Positions 35,567 to 49,497 of a DNA stretch of 64,000 nt are shown piece after piece. Source of the DNA: Coprinus comatus (taxonomy: Eukaryota; Basidiomycota; Agaricomycetes; Agaricales; Agaricaceae); NCBI GenBank assembly GCA_034638255.1, contig JAWPGT010000010.1:124001-188000 (forward strand), in the 5' to 3' direction. Position numbers and translations under genes: made by a program. Within the stretch, counting starts at the first letter, position 1. Every line of letters starts with the position of its first letter. Under the pieces are notes generated by a model. That model made no database searches. It was not told the origin of the DNA and saw only the letters and a program-made list of their open reading frames with translations.

Positions 35567-37416
35567 CTACTGGTGTTGGCATTCAGCATCCTGTCCACCG
35601 CCATACTCATCGTCGTCATCGTCATCTTCATCTAGCCAGTCATCGTCGTCGCCTTCACCAAACTGATGAGGAAAACTTTGGTCAAAGAAGTTTGGACCGG
35701 CCGGATAAGAGCGGGAACGCACTTCAGCTAAATCTGTCTCTTCGTACTTCACGTCATCAACGACGGCGGGGAGGGGTTCTAAATCTATTTTCTTGAGTGG
35801 TAGGAGAGAGAGCAATGCCTAACAGTTCATGATGAGGTTGTGGATATAGAAGTTATGTAAACTCGCCACTCACCGTCTTGTCAACGGAATTCAGCCATGA
35901 AGCATCGGGCATTTCAATAGATAGGACCATAAAGAGGTCGCCTTTTTCGTCGTTGCGTTTATAGACGGGCATTCCTTCACCTTTGAGGACGATAGTTTCG
36001 TCTGGTTTGAAGATTTTACTAGGGGTACTGGCAACTTTGATACCGCGGCCATCAAGATGGGTAACAAGAATTCTGGAGAAACCTAGAAGTGCTTCTGACA
36101 ATGTAATAGTGACTCGAGTAAGGAGATCATTTCCTGAACGCTCGAAGGACTCGTGCTGTTTTACTTTTAATTGAATGATGACATCGCCTGCGGGAACACC
36201 AGGCTGCACATATTGTTAGCAATTGTATTTGCGTTAGTCCAAAAAGCGTACCTGTTGGTCGCCAGCTCCTGCTAGGACAATCCGTTGACGATCAGTCATT
36301 CCTTTTTCGATGAAGACTTCATGGCGATTCTTCTCCTTTACGGTCTTTTCACCTTTGCATTTTTTACACCTTTCGAGTAATGTTTAGTAATTTTTGTTGT
36401 AACTAGATGTGTGAAAATTCACTCACTTGTCTTTATCCTTTATCAATTCACCCACACCTTTACACTCCCTGCATTGAGCACGGGAAGTTGCTAATTGATT
36501 TGGACCAATCTGAGAACCTGAATGAGTACTGCAAGTTAGAGATATTTGAGAACATACTAACCTGGGTTTGTACAAAAGTCCATCCTTTGCCTTGACAGTT
36601 GTAACAAGCTTTGGGCTTAGCATTTCCCTTAGCTCCAGAGCTATGACGTGATTGAGGTTATATTACATATTCATGTCGAGTAAAACGTACCCTTTACAGC
36701 TTGAGCAAACTGCATCCCTTTCCATATTCATTTTGAAGGATTTGCCATTATACAGATCCTCCAAAGTAACTTCATATGGAATGATGGTATCCTCTCCCTT
36801 ACGGCGTTTCGGTCCTGGCCCAAAATCGAAGCCGAAAGAAGGTCCACCGCCACCTCCGGCGAAAAATTGTGCGAATAGTTCGTCAAGCCCGCTACCGCCA
36901 GCTGATCCGCCTTTGCCATTCAGCCCTTCCATTCCCTGGGTATCGTAGATGTAGCGCGTCTGAGAATCACTCAAGATCTCATATCTGTGATGTATGAGCA
37001 TATTTTTATGACCACTGACAGTGACAAGGGACATACGCTGCACCTATCTCCTGGAATTTTACGCCAGCTTCTGGATCGTTGATATTTTTATCCTGGAGAG
37101 GGAATTTGTTTGTAATGCTGAAAGAGACGGGAATACACGCACTGGATGATGTTCCATTGCCTAGAGGAAAGAGGATAAATAACAAATTGGCGCATATACT
37201 ATAACCTATTCACACACCTTCTTACGATAGGCTTTCTTAATGTCGGCTACATTAAAGCATACCGTCAAGCATTAATCAACTTTGCGTATTCATTAGCTAC
37301 CTTCACTGGCATCAACAGCCAAACCGAGTAGCTCATATAGTTCTGTCTCAACAGGCACTGTGAATTATCGTCAGCATTCAAGAGTTATTCTGAAGAACTA
37401 TTGAAGATTACTCACT
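35567..37416 (-). CDS. YDJ1: Type I DnaJ (Hsp40), Ydj1/DNAJA family
   Basis: J-domain: MPVETELYELLGLAVDASE, then ADIKKAYRKK, and HHP|DKNINDPEAG, with the HPD motif split by an intron between Pro and Asp. A Gly-rich region (GGGGGPSFGFDFGPGP) follows, then the zinc-finger domain with four CxxCxG repeats (CSSCKG, CYNCQG, CRECKG, CKKCKG), and the substrate-binding C-terminal domains (GDVIIQLKVKQHESFERSG, TPSKIFKPDETIVLKGEGMP). The protein ends in an acidic tail and CQHQ, a CaaX-type farnesylation signal like those of Ydj1 and DNAJA2. It stimulates Hsp70 and helps protein import and folding. The start codon is split: A at 37416 and TG from 37357, across a 58-base intron (37358-37415). Without splicing, an in-frame stop precedes the first codons. 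Stop at 35567-35569. Confidence 0.9.
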
Positions 37417-37911
37417 ACTTGACGCGTCAATTTATCTTTGAAGAATTTCAAGCACCTCACTGGAAGGTGAAGGACTTAGCCGCGAACATGTTCTGAACTC
37501 ATGTAGGCAATTTCCGATCGGAGCCTGAATCCATCAAAATAAATTTCATGGATTTCATTTTAATAGGCCTCTCTTCTGCTTCACATCCACTTCTAGCTGC
37601 AGCCAAGTACAAGTACAATCTCTTGGTGAGTATTTTCTCTTCGTTTCTGGTTTTTGATATGATGTTTTATCAATTATCTACATTGTCTAACATGGGTTTA
37701 ACCTATGGAAGACGAAAATTTGCTGCTGACCCTTTTCACATCTTCACATTCCATGATGTTCTTTACTAATGACCTACTTTCCAGAAGTATTCTACGTGTT
37801 TCTTACTACTATTCTGTTATTAGTGCACCACTGTTATCTTATTCAAAACAAGGAATTATCCATTCCAACCTCTCATTTGTGTGCACCTGAATTATCGGTG
37901 CAGAGCACAAC
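37417..37911. other. Divergent promoter region of YDJ1 and RCM1
   Basis: About 495 bases between divergent starts. It includes the noncoding first exon of the DnaJ gene just above 37416. No other gene is seen. Confidence 0.5.
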
Positions 37912-39758
37912 ATGAACTTTTACTTTGACGCTGCTAAAACCTTGGACAGGCTTGATGCAAAAGCGGGATCTATCAAAGGTATCATCGCCACCCTGCCCGA
38001 GCAGCATCGCAAGAGGACCAGTGCATTGATTATTGAAACCCTCAAATGTGCGTTTATCATACGCTCGCAGAGCCTCTCCAATTCCTACAATCAGCAAGTT
38101 GAACGGGGTCTATAGATAAAAATACATTATTGGAAATCATGGAAAAGTCGCAACTACTAAAGCAAGAACGCAAGATCAAAGCTCTGACACCGAATCTTGC
38201 ACTCGTTCTCGTTCATGATCTGATACTTGCTCGTGGTATCCAGGCAGGGGATGGACCTATCAAGCAAGCTGTTCTGCGCCATAAGACAAGACTGGGTGCT
38301 GAGTTTATGAAACTAAAAATCAAACATGGTGCAAAAACAAATGCAGATCTTGCTCAACAGCCAGACGTTCGAGCCTGTGGGTCCCAGTTGGTTGGAGCGG
38401 GTGTACATATAACTTAACTCGGATGTTTAGCTCAGATACCTCGCTATGTCCGTATCAACACTAAGTTTTGGACGACGGAAGAAGCAATTAAATACTTCGT
38501 TACCAAAGGCCTCACCGTCGGCGACCCTATGCAATCCAAGTAGGCATTCATTGTTTACTAACCGACCCACTCTCCTCGCTGATACGAAACTTGCCTCGTC
38601 GCTCAGAACAGAATTTTCTTCAGATACCCATATCCCAGATCTCCTACTATTCCCTCCCCAGACTTCCTTTCAAGATGAACCAGCGTACAAGACAGGTAAA
38701 ATCATCCTTCAAGATAAAGCTTCTTGCTTTCCTGCCATCGTCTTGTCCCCTCCTACACACCCAAGAGGTGTTGTAATAGACGCTACCGCCGCACCCGGAA
38801 ACAAAACATCGCATCTAAGCACTTTAATGAAGGGAAAGGGCAAAGTAAGATAGTTTTATGCTGAAATCCATCTGTGATTTTGGTTAAGACATTATTACCC
38901 CAGTTATACGCCTTCGAACGTGATCGCAAGCGATTTTCTACACTCAGAACAATGCTCTCTAGAGCAGCCTGCGAAAACGTTGAACCCCTCAACGAAGACT
39001 TTCTCCAAATTGATCTGAATGACCCCAGATTCAAACCGGTCACTCACATGTAATGCAATAAGTTCTTCAGATTACATAGAGTGCTCATTACGCTCGCTTC
39101 CTTCCAGCCTCTTGGATCCGTCATGCAGTGGTTCTGGAATTGTCAACAGACTTGACCATCTTCTTGCAGGTATTTCGTCTGTTCGTTGTTCATCAATTGG
39201 GCTATATATAAAATACACAATAAACAGAAAATGAGGATGAAGAGATTGATGAGGATAGGCTGAACAAGCTCGCAGCCTTCCAGCTTAAGATGATCAAGCA
39301 CGCTATGCAATGTAAGCAAGTGCCATTACACCATAAGAATAGTCTAATCTAACTTGCCTAGTCCCAAATGTCGAAAGAATAGTTTATTCAACGTGCAGCA
39401 TCCATGCCATTGAGAATGAACGTGTCGTATCGGCAGCGTTGTCCTCAGACGAGGCTCAAAACAACTTCATATTGGCCCCTCGAGAAGAAGCTCTTCCGAC
39501 ATGGCCGAGGCGGGGGATTCCTGATGAAATGACTACTGGTGTGTCATGGAGCGGTAGTAAATAAATTTTGTCATACTCACACGGTTGACTACAGGTGATG
39601 CCAACTCTGTCATTCGCTGTCAGCCTGGAGAAGATTCGACTAATGGTTTTTTCGTTTCTTGCTTTATCAGAAGAGTTGAAAGTAAGAAACGCCCTGAGAC
39701 ACCAAGAGAAGCAACAAAACGTAAAAAGCGTAAGGTATCGGCGCCACGGATACCTTGA
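37912..39758 (+). CDS. RCM1: 25S rRNA (cytosine-C5) methyltransferase Rcm1 / NSUN5
   Basis: The start MNFYFDAAKTLDRLDAKAGS is typical of Rcm1/NSUN5. A PRYVRINTKFW segment and the SAM-dependent NOL1/NOP2/Sun core follow: VVIDATAAPGNKTSHLS (SAM loop), YAFERDRKRFSTL, then LLDPSCSGSG (motif IV catalytic Cys) and VYSTCSIHAIENE (motif VI Cys). The C-terminus is Lys/Arg-rich (KRKKRKV), a nuclear/nucleolar signal. The enzyme makes m5C in domain IV of large-subunit rRNA; in yeast this is C2278. Introns were placed near 38046-38112, 38369-38431, 38538-38550, 38847-38901, 39050-39108, 39170-39229, 39313-39361 and 39540-39595, each joining in frame; borders of the small one near 38540 are the least certain. 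Stop TGA 39756-39758. Confidence 0.9.
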
Positions 39759-40087
39759 TACGACATGTGTATGAATAGTAGTGGTTCGTAATATTTGTAT
39801 TTTGTGAGATTACATCCAGAATCAACGAATACAACAAAAGGACGAGCTGTCAGAAATGAGAAATAGTTAGTTATGGTCAATCAACAATGAGCCCGTTATG
39901 AGACCAGCGCGAGGAACTTCAAGGTAGTTAGCCCTCTACAACGATGGTCTGCCAGGTGAGTGCTATCGTCAAAACAACCAAAGGAATGAAAGAAAACTGA
40001 ATGAGTGCGTCAAATAAGAATCTGGGCTAGTAGGGTTTAGCAAACATCAGATGGATTTTTCTGATTGGGGTTGTGTTAGGCAGATGT

Positions 40088-41913
40088 TCAGCTGAGCTGT
40101 TGAGCGTATTGGCCTTGATAGTAAGCGGCATAATTAGAGTAGTCTTGCGGTTGTTGTTGGTAAGCGCCTTGTTGATATCCTGCCCACGCGCCGCTCCCGG
40201 TGGCACCACCTCCATATCCACCAGCAGCCGGATAACCACCTCCGTATGATTGAGGGGGTCTGTAACCGCCCTGTTGCTGGGCAGCTGCGGGTTGCGCCCA
40301 ATTTTCCGGACGACGCCAGGGGGGAATATTAGATCCACCTGCTGTTATGTCATGCCCCATACCAGGGCCACTCCATGATTTTCCTACATCGGCACTCCCT
40401 CCAGCTCCTTCACCTAATTCAGCCATCAGATTTGCGTATTCAGAATCGAAACCACCCCTGGCATTCATTTGAGGAGGTGCTGGAGGAGCATTAGGATCTT
40501 TGTTAACAGTACAATCCCTAGCCATATGGCCAGCACTTCCACAAACACGACAAATGATGTTAGCAGTGAAGTTGCGCTGTTCTGGACAATCATATTTGCG
40601 ATGTCCAACTCCACCGCAATTTTGGCAAATTTGATTTTCGTCGTCACGCAAAGTACCGTTGAGCGCCGCCAACTCTCGGAGTTGGTTGCGTTTATGGTCA
40701 TTTTGACCTTCAGGTGTTGACGCAGCCTGAAAGAAAATTTAATATCAAGGGAAATGTGGTCTTTTGGGCAAGATGACATACTGTTTCAATAACTCTGTTA
40801 ATCATCTTAACACAAGCTGCTACTTTATCCTCAGAATCAGCTATGACAAGACAATGGAGGTCCTCTTCAGCATCATCAGCATACTGGTCTGGTCGCGCTT
40901 TGCCTTCCTTGACACTGCCTTTACCGCGAATACTGATTTTAGCACCACTTTCACGTTCCATCTTCTTAAGACTGTTGCCACGAGGGCCGACTAGCAGGCC
41001 GAAGAAATTGATCTCTGGAAACTCTTTAACAGGTATATACACCTTGTCAGATGGACGTTGGGAGCGTTTTTGTTGATGGTATTCCACAGGGGGGCGGAAA
41101 TTTGGGTCATTTTTCATTGCTCGATCGACAAGCTGGATACGCTCATCCTCGAGTTTTTTGCGGTAACGAACCTCACGAGTATTAGTTCTGCGACCATGAG
41201 CATCATAAGTTGGAGGAGGAGATTGGGACCTAAGAGATACTGTGAGTATATGCGGCTCAAGCAAGTTTTTTCCGATAGTAATATACCTTTCACGCTCAGG
41301 AGGTATGAAATCGTTCAGCCGAAGTTTGCGATTGATTTCTTCCAACCGCAGATGGATGGCATAGTTGTCGAGTTGTGCTTGAGACACTCCAGCCGCTGAT
41401 ATAGCAGTTGGCAAGCCGGGTATTTCGGTTTTGGCATCTCCCCAACGACTACGTCGCTTACGAGGGGCATTGGGATCAACTGGAGATACGGTCAAGAACA
41501 AACGATAGGTCAGGGTTAGTATATATGTCAGTATCTTTTGACATCCTCTTGATTATCCATGGCGTTGATAGCTGTTTATCTTCGCTGGAATAGCGTCGAG
41601 CACCAAGCTTGCCGGGAAGATTGGGAATAAGTCAATCATTTTGTGGCTTACCTTTCGGATCTCCGGTATTTGGAGATTCGTCCCGTCCCCTTTTTCCAGG
41701 ACTTTCAGTGTCATGATCTCGCTGGCGAGGATACACAGAGGGAGATGGCTGAGCTAGTTGCGGAGGAGCACTCTCTTCTGTTGGCGCGGGGCCAAAACGG
41801 CGGCGCTGCCCGAGAGGAACTGGTGGTATTATTATTACTAAAATCTCCCAGGGAAGCACAACACACGTACCATCGTTGGTACCTGTAATCTGTTTTGTTG
41901 CAGGTCTCCACAT
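40088..41913 (-). CDS. MSL5: Branchpoint-binding protein BBP/SF1
   Basis: Start ATG at 41911-41913 ([14 protein letters not shown], then [11 protein letters not shown] after a 50-base intron). Domains in order: KRRSRWGD helix-hairpin, [20 protein letters not shown], the KH-QUA2 RNA-binding unit ([40 protein letters not shown]), two CCHC zinc knuckles ([14 protein letters not shown] and [14 protein letters not shown]), and a Gly/Gln/Tyr-rich tail. The protein recognises the intron branchpoint in the commitment complex. An upstream in-frame codon exists but this ATG gives the N-terminus seen in other fungi. It is convergent with RCM1 and divergent from SSL2 (about 193 bases between starts). Stop 40088. 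Confidence 0.93.
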
Positions 41914-42106
41914 TATTGTAAGCAAGAAAGAAAAAGACGGGAAAAATGCAGGTGAGAGCAACGTTGTGACTGCGCGGGTCAGCGTCGAAAAGACGCCCGT
42001 ATGTTCCAACTCCGCTGATTACTCATCAATAAACACACTCACTGACTTGCCCAAGTGAGTCACGTAGGCCTATAGTTCGTACAGTCTACCCTTGACCACC
42101 ATTTCT

Positions 42107-45448
<3,342 letters not shown>

Positions 45449-45910
45449 GATTGCCCTGGGAGTCTCGATGAAAGTGCAGGGCTGTAAGGTTACTAGGTTT
45501 TTGTATGGATCGCGTGTAAGATACTAGAGCTGACTAATATATTGGGTTTGGACTGTACCAGGGCCTAGAATTGGATGGACAACGCGTGGGATAGGAGTAG
45601 CGGGAGATGCGGGGTGTATAGTGTGCCGTAAGACACAGCCACGAGAATATTGACAGTCTATTGAGTTATTCTGGAAGATAGCTGTGGCCGGAAAGGCTTG
45701 CAAAGGGAAGGGGGCAGACGCCAGAACGGTGCGTGTATGCAGGGTTGGCGGCCAGGCATCTGGCAGATCGGATTCCCAAACCGGAGGAGGTCATGACCCC
45801 AGTAGCCGATGCGCATCGTCGGAGCCCCCCTTTTATATACCTGATTTTCTATATCCTGCTGCTATCATTTCTTCCGCATTCTTGGCCCCAACTCTCTCCA
45901 CCTTTCTCTA
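45449..45910. other. Intergenic region before the bZIP gene
   Basis: About 460 bases, with a TTTTATATAC stretch near 45830-45839 that may act as TATA for the bZIP gene (about 75 bases before its ATG). Two overlapping plus-strand open frames here show no motif. Confidence 0.4.
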
Positions 45911-47025
45911 ATGTCCTCAAAGCGGGGCCGCAAAAGAAACGATAATCTTCCTCCTAACCGCGCTAGGGACGTCCAGCGAGCCTTTCGCGCACGTCGTGCT
46001 GCACATCTCCAGGTATATTCTTCATTTTCTCCCGTCTTTTCCCCATGCCACTCCTGTCCTAACCCCTTTTTTCCCGTCCACAGGCATTAGAGCAGCGAGT
46101 CTCAGAGCTCGAGCTAGAGAATAACCACCTTCGCCAACTTCTCAACATACCACCATCAAATAGGCCCCCCCTCGGCAAAGGGCCAACTGGAAAGGATAAA
46201 CCAAAGCCGCTAGACTTGTCCGCGCCTGCGGGTCCCCCAATTGCCCCCCTTTCCTTTAGCTCAAGTCGCGAGTCCTCTATTGTCGAGTCGCCAGGTTCAC
46301 GCGCGAGCTCTTCGCCTGGTGCAACCAGCGTCTCAATGCCTTCGCGTTTTGCCCAGCTTGGCGAAAGCGGCTCTTCGTGGAATAATGACCTTATGTTGAA
46401 CGATGGTCACCAGTCCGATGTGTCTGCACCCACCCCTTCCTACCAACTAACCGCTCCCCTCCCACTCAAAACATCGTACCCGTCTTATCACAGCAGTGGC
46501 TCTCTGCCTTCGTCATCATCCAGAAATTCTGTCTCTAACGATATGTACTTATCCAATAATTCGGCATATTCTCAATCCCAATCATCCGACCGGCCCATTT
46601 CACACAGTTATAGTGGTCAAAGTTTTAACTTGCGCAACACCGAATTGCGGGATGACCCACCGCGACATTATAATTACTCGTCTTCTCCCTTTCAAACATA
46701 CGACCACAGCAATATGCATAGACAAAGCTCTTCTCCCGGAATTTCCAATATCCAATCGCACCATCAACAGCAACACCACCGGGAGTCTACCCTCTCATAT
46801 CCGTCCCCTCCCCAGAGTCGTTTGACAGACTCGCAGAGTTTTTCACTTGGTCAAGGATTTCCCCACCTCCCATACCCTCAGAACCAGCAAGCCTCCTCTC
46901 TTCATCATCCCCCTCGCCAAAGCGACATCATTCGGGGGGGAAACGACCTTGGACACGTCAGTCCGCCACCTAGAATCCATCCTTATGGAGCAGATGGTCG
47001 TTTGAATCACCATACTGTGTCCTAA
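45911..47025 (+). CDS. bZIP transcription factor
   Basis: Exon 1 is 45911-46012, intron 46013-46083, exon 2 46084-47025. The protein starts MSSKRGRKRNDNLPPNRARD. The basic region is NRARDVQRAFRARRAAHL, the fungal QxxFRxR type near the Yap/AP-1 group, followed by a zipper ALEQRVSELELENNHLRQLL. The remaining about 290 residues are Ser/Pro/His/Gln-rich and disordered, as in many basidiomycete bZIP regulators. No Yap1 Cys-rich domain is visible, so oxidative sensing of the Yap1 type is not supported. DNA-binding specificity and target genes are unknown. Confidence 0.85.
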
Positions 47026-47622
47026 TCTCTTCTAACCACTGCTGTCACCATCTCCTGGCCACTTAGTCATTTGGACTCGGATGCTTGCCAATTTCTGATT
47101 TCCAGCAGTTTTTGTATATCGTTAATATCTTCACCATAATCAGGTCCCTTTGCCTTATACCTAGAAATGTACAGCAAAGTATACTACTTATTCCTCTAGT
47201 CTATGTTTCGCTTAGTCTATCATATATTTCTCTCAAATCAATGAAGACCCTGTTGGATGCATATATATTCCATCTCATGATGGACTGGAGTAAATGCTGC
47301 CTGCACCACACCATGCTTATTGGTATCAGGCGTCATGAGGCAGCACGATGTTTACCAGTGGCGGATCCGTTCCACGACCCTTAGGGAGCCACATGCCTCT
47401 GCAAACTCTACATCATCAACTGATACTTAGATCCGTCAAAACAATTAGCCATTACCCTGAATCTCCCACGTTTTGTTACGGGTAATCTTTATATTTATGA
47501 TTGGGGCGAAAACATGAAGCTGAAGAACGGAGACGGCGATTATTTATACACATTAGGAGTCTTCTAACAAACAATGGCCGTCTAGATCCCAGGAAACCAA
47601 CATTGAGATCTTGAGCGATTCA
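47026..47622. other. Convergent intergenic region, bZIP and UNG1
   Basis: About 600 bases between convergent genes; T-rich 3' flank of the bZIP gene. An open frame 47085-47384 lacks motifs and a suitable context. Nothing else seen. Confidence 0.4.
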
Positions 47623-49238
47623 TCAGGCTACGGGGCTCAGATCACACCAGTTCACCCGAGCATCAACGCCATATTTCCTTTCCAGCCAGTCGTTTGCAGC
47701 CTTGAAATGACCATTCCCAAGAAAACCGCGATTGGCGGAGAAAGGGGATGGATGCTAAAAGGGATATGAACATTCTGTTGTGAGAATGCGGGAATACCGG
47801 CCACAAAACTTACTGCACTTGTTAAAATAAGGTGCCTGGTCTGGCAGGAATTTTCGGGTCAGGTCGACATATCTTGTTTGGGAAGAATTTAGGCTAACCT
47901 TGTTCAATTTTGCAACCCGCTGAGCTGCCCATTTCCCCCATGCTAAGAAGACTACTCCTCGGCCGACACCGCTTGATTCGGAGCTACTGCCAGAGAGATT
48001 GGCTCCGCCATATCTATCAACCACGTCTACTACCTTATCGGTAAATTGTTCCCAGCCTTTGTTCGAGTGCGATCCAGCGCTCCCAGCACGAACAGTAAGG
48101 CAAGTATTTAAAAGTAGTACGCCGTTGGCGGCCCAAGCAGTCAGATTGCTTCCAATGAAGACAAGTAAGGTCGGGTGCAATATTGATTGATATCATAGAG
48201 GTCTTACCCATGGTCAGGGGCCTGGAATTCCGAGTACTCTGACTTGATTTCTTCATAGATCTGTCGACAGGAGCAGGAATCATTATAATCAATAGCCATC
48301 AAGGGATAATCGATTCAAAGATCTGACATTTCTCAAAGAAGGCGGAACTGCCTTTCCTACTGGGACTGAGAAGGACAAACCTTTCAATGAGTCAGCACCT
48401 TGACAGGAAGTTTTCATTCAAACGCCATACATACCGTGTGCTTGACCTGGACCATGGTAGGGATCTACATATGGTATGATCAGGAATTTTCTCGATTGAT
48501 ATACATGTTGAGATTCGTACCTTGACCAAGGATCACAACCTTTATTTTTCCAAGTGGGGTGTTTGTCCAAGCATAGATATTCTTTGCTATACGATCGGAA
48601 TCAGGTCAACATCAGGCTGATTTACGTTAGTAAATAGTTAACAAACCAGGAGGGTAAACTCTACAAGATTTTGGGGTGTCATTAGCGCCTTTTACACCCT
48701 CTTCCCACAAGAAGCGTTTCAATGAAATGAAATATGGCTTGGTGATCTCATCTTTGAGAAGTTTAAGCCTATAGTGTTTTCAACACGGCGACATCAAGTT
48801 TGTCAGATTCGTATAGTACACTTACCAGCTTTTCCCCATGACTTCACATTCCAATTGTAATAATCGTTGTTGTTCCTCGTTCAAAGACTCTTTGAACGAG
48901 GAAAGTGAAAAGGGTATAGAGTTGAGTTTCTTCATGCTCGATTCTACAAGCGGAGAAACGGTGATTTTGGTTTTGCGGTCGGTGGAAGACTCCCCTGCCT
49001 CTAAAAGTTTGACTTTCTTCGCAGCCGGTTTTTTTCCACCGAAAAACGTGTCCTCCAGTGTCCGCTGGCGCTTGTTGCTCTCTTTGAGTTCGTTCTGAGA
49101 CGCGCTTGGGGTTTTTGTCGACTGAGACGCGTCTTTGCCATTATCCTTGACTGCATCGGACGCGCTTGTTTTGACGAAAGTAGGGTCAATATCTTCTAAA
49201 TAGACTGTAGCCGTAGCGAGTTTCTCGGGAGTCGGCAT
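47623..49238 (-). CDS. UNG1: Uracil-DNA glycosylase (family 1)
   Basis: N-terminal disordered part with a PIP-like element QRTLEDTFF (residues about 58-66; one residue longer than the canonical QxxLxxFF) and a basic PAAKKVK nuclear signal. The catalytic domain has [20 protein letters not shown] (water-activating Asp), [34 protein letters not shown], and [17 protein letters not shown] (catalytic His loop). It removes uracil from DNA and starts base excision repair. Introns lie near 48780-48830, 48600-48660, 48425-48535, 48205-48260 and 47745-47895. Stop 47623-47625. The start at 49238 is the first good ATG; an extra mitochondrial form could begin upstream. Confidence 0.92.
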
Positions 49239-49497
49239 TTCAGCTGGTATATGTGAGTATAGTGGTAAGTAGGGTGTAGGTTATAGTGAACTTTGAAGTA
49301 TATGAAAGTTACGGATTGCTGCCGCCATTTTATATATTAAGTATCTCTCATGCTCCACTCGTGCTAGCGGCAATATCTATTTTTACTCAGTTGTATATAT
49401 TACGGTCACGTGTATTTCAATCAGCCATGTCATCTCTCTGAATGTGCGAAATGCACATTTTTGCCCTATCCCTATAAGTTTTTTGTGTCTACAGCAT

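Noticed and set aside
42092..42106. Earlier start for SSL2
   Set aside because: The codon at 42092 is TTG; the ATG at 42107 is the first usable start.
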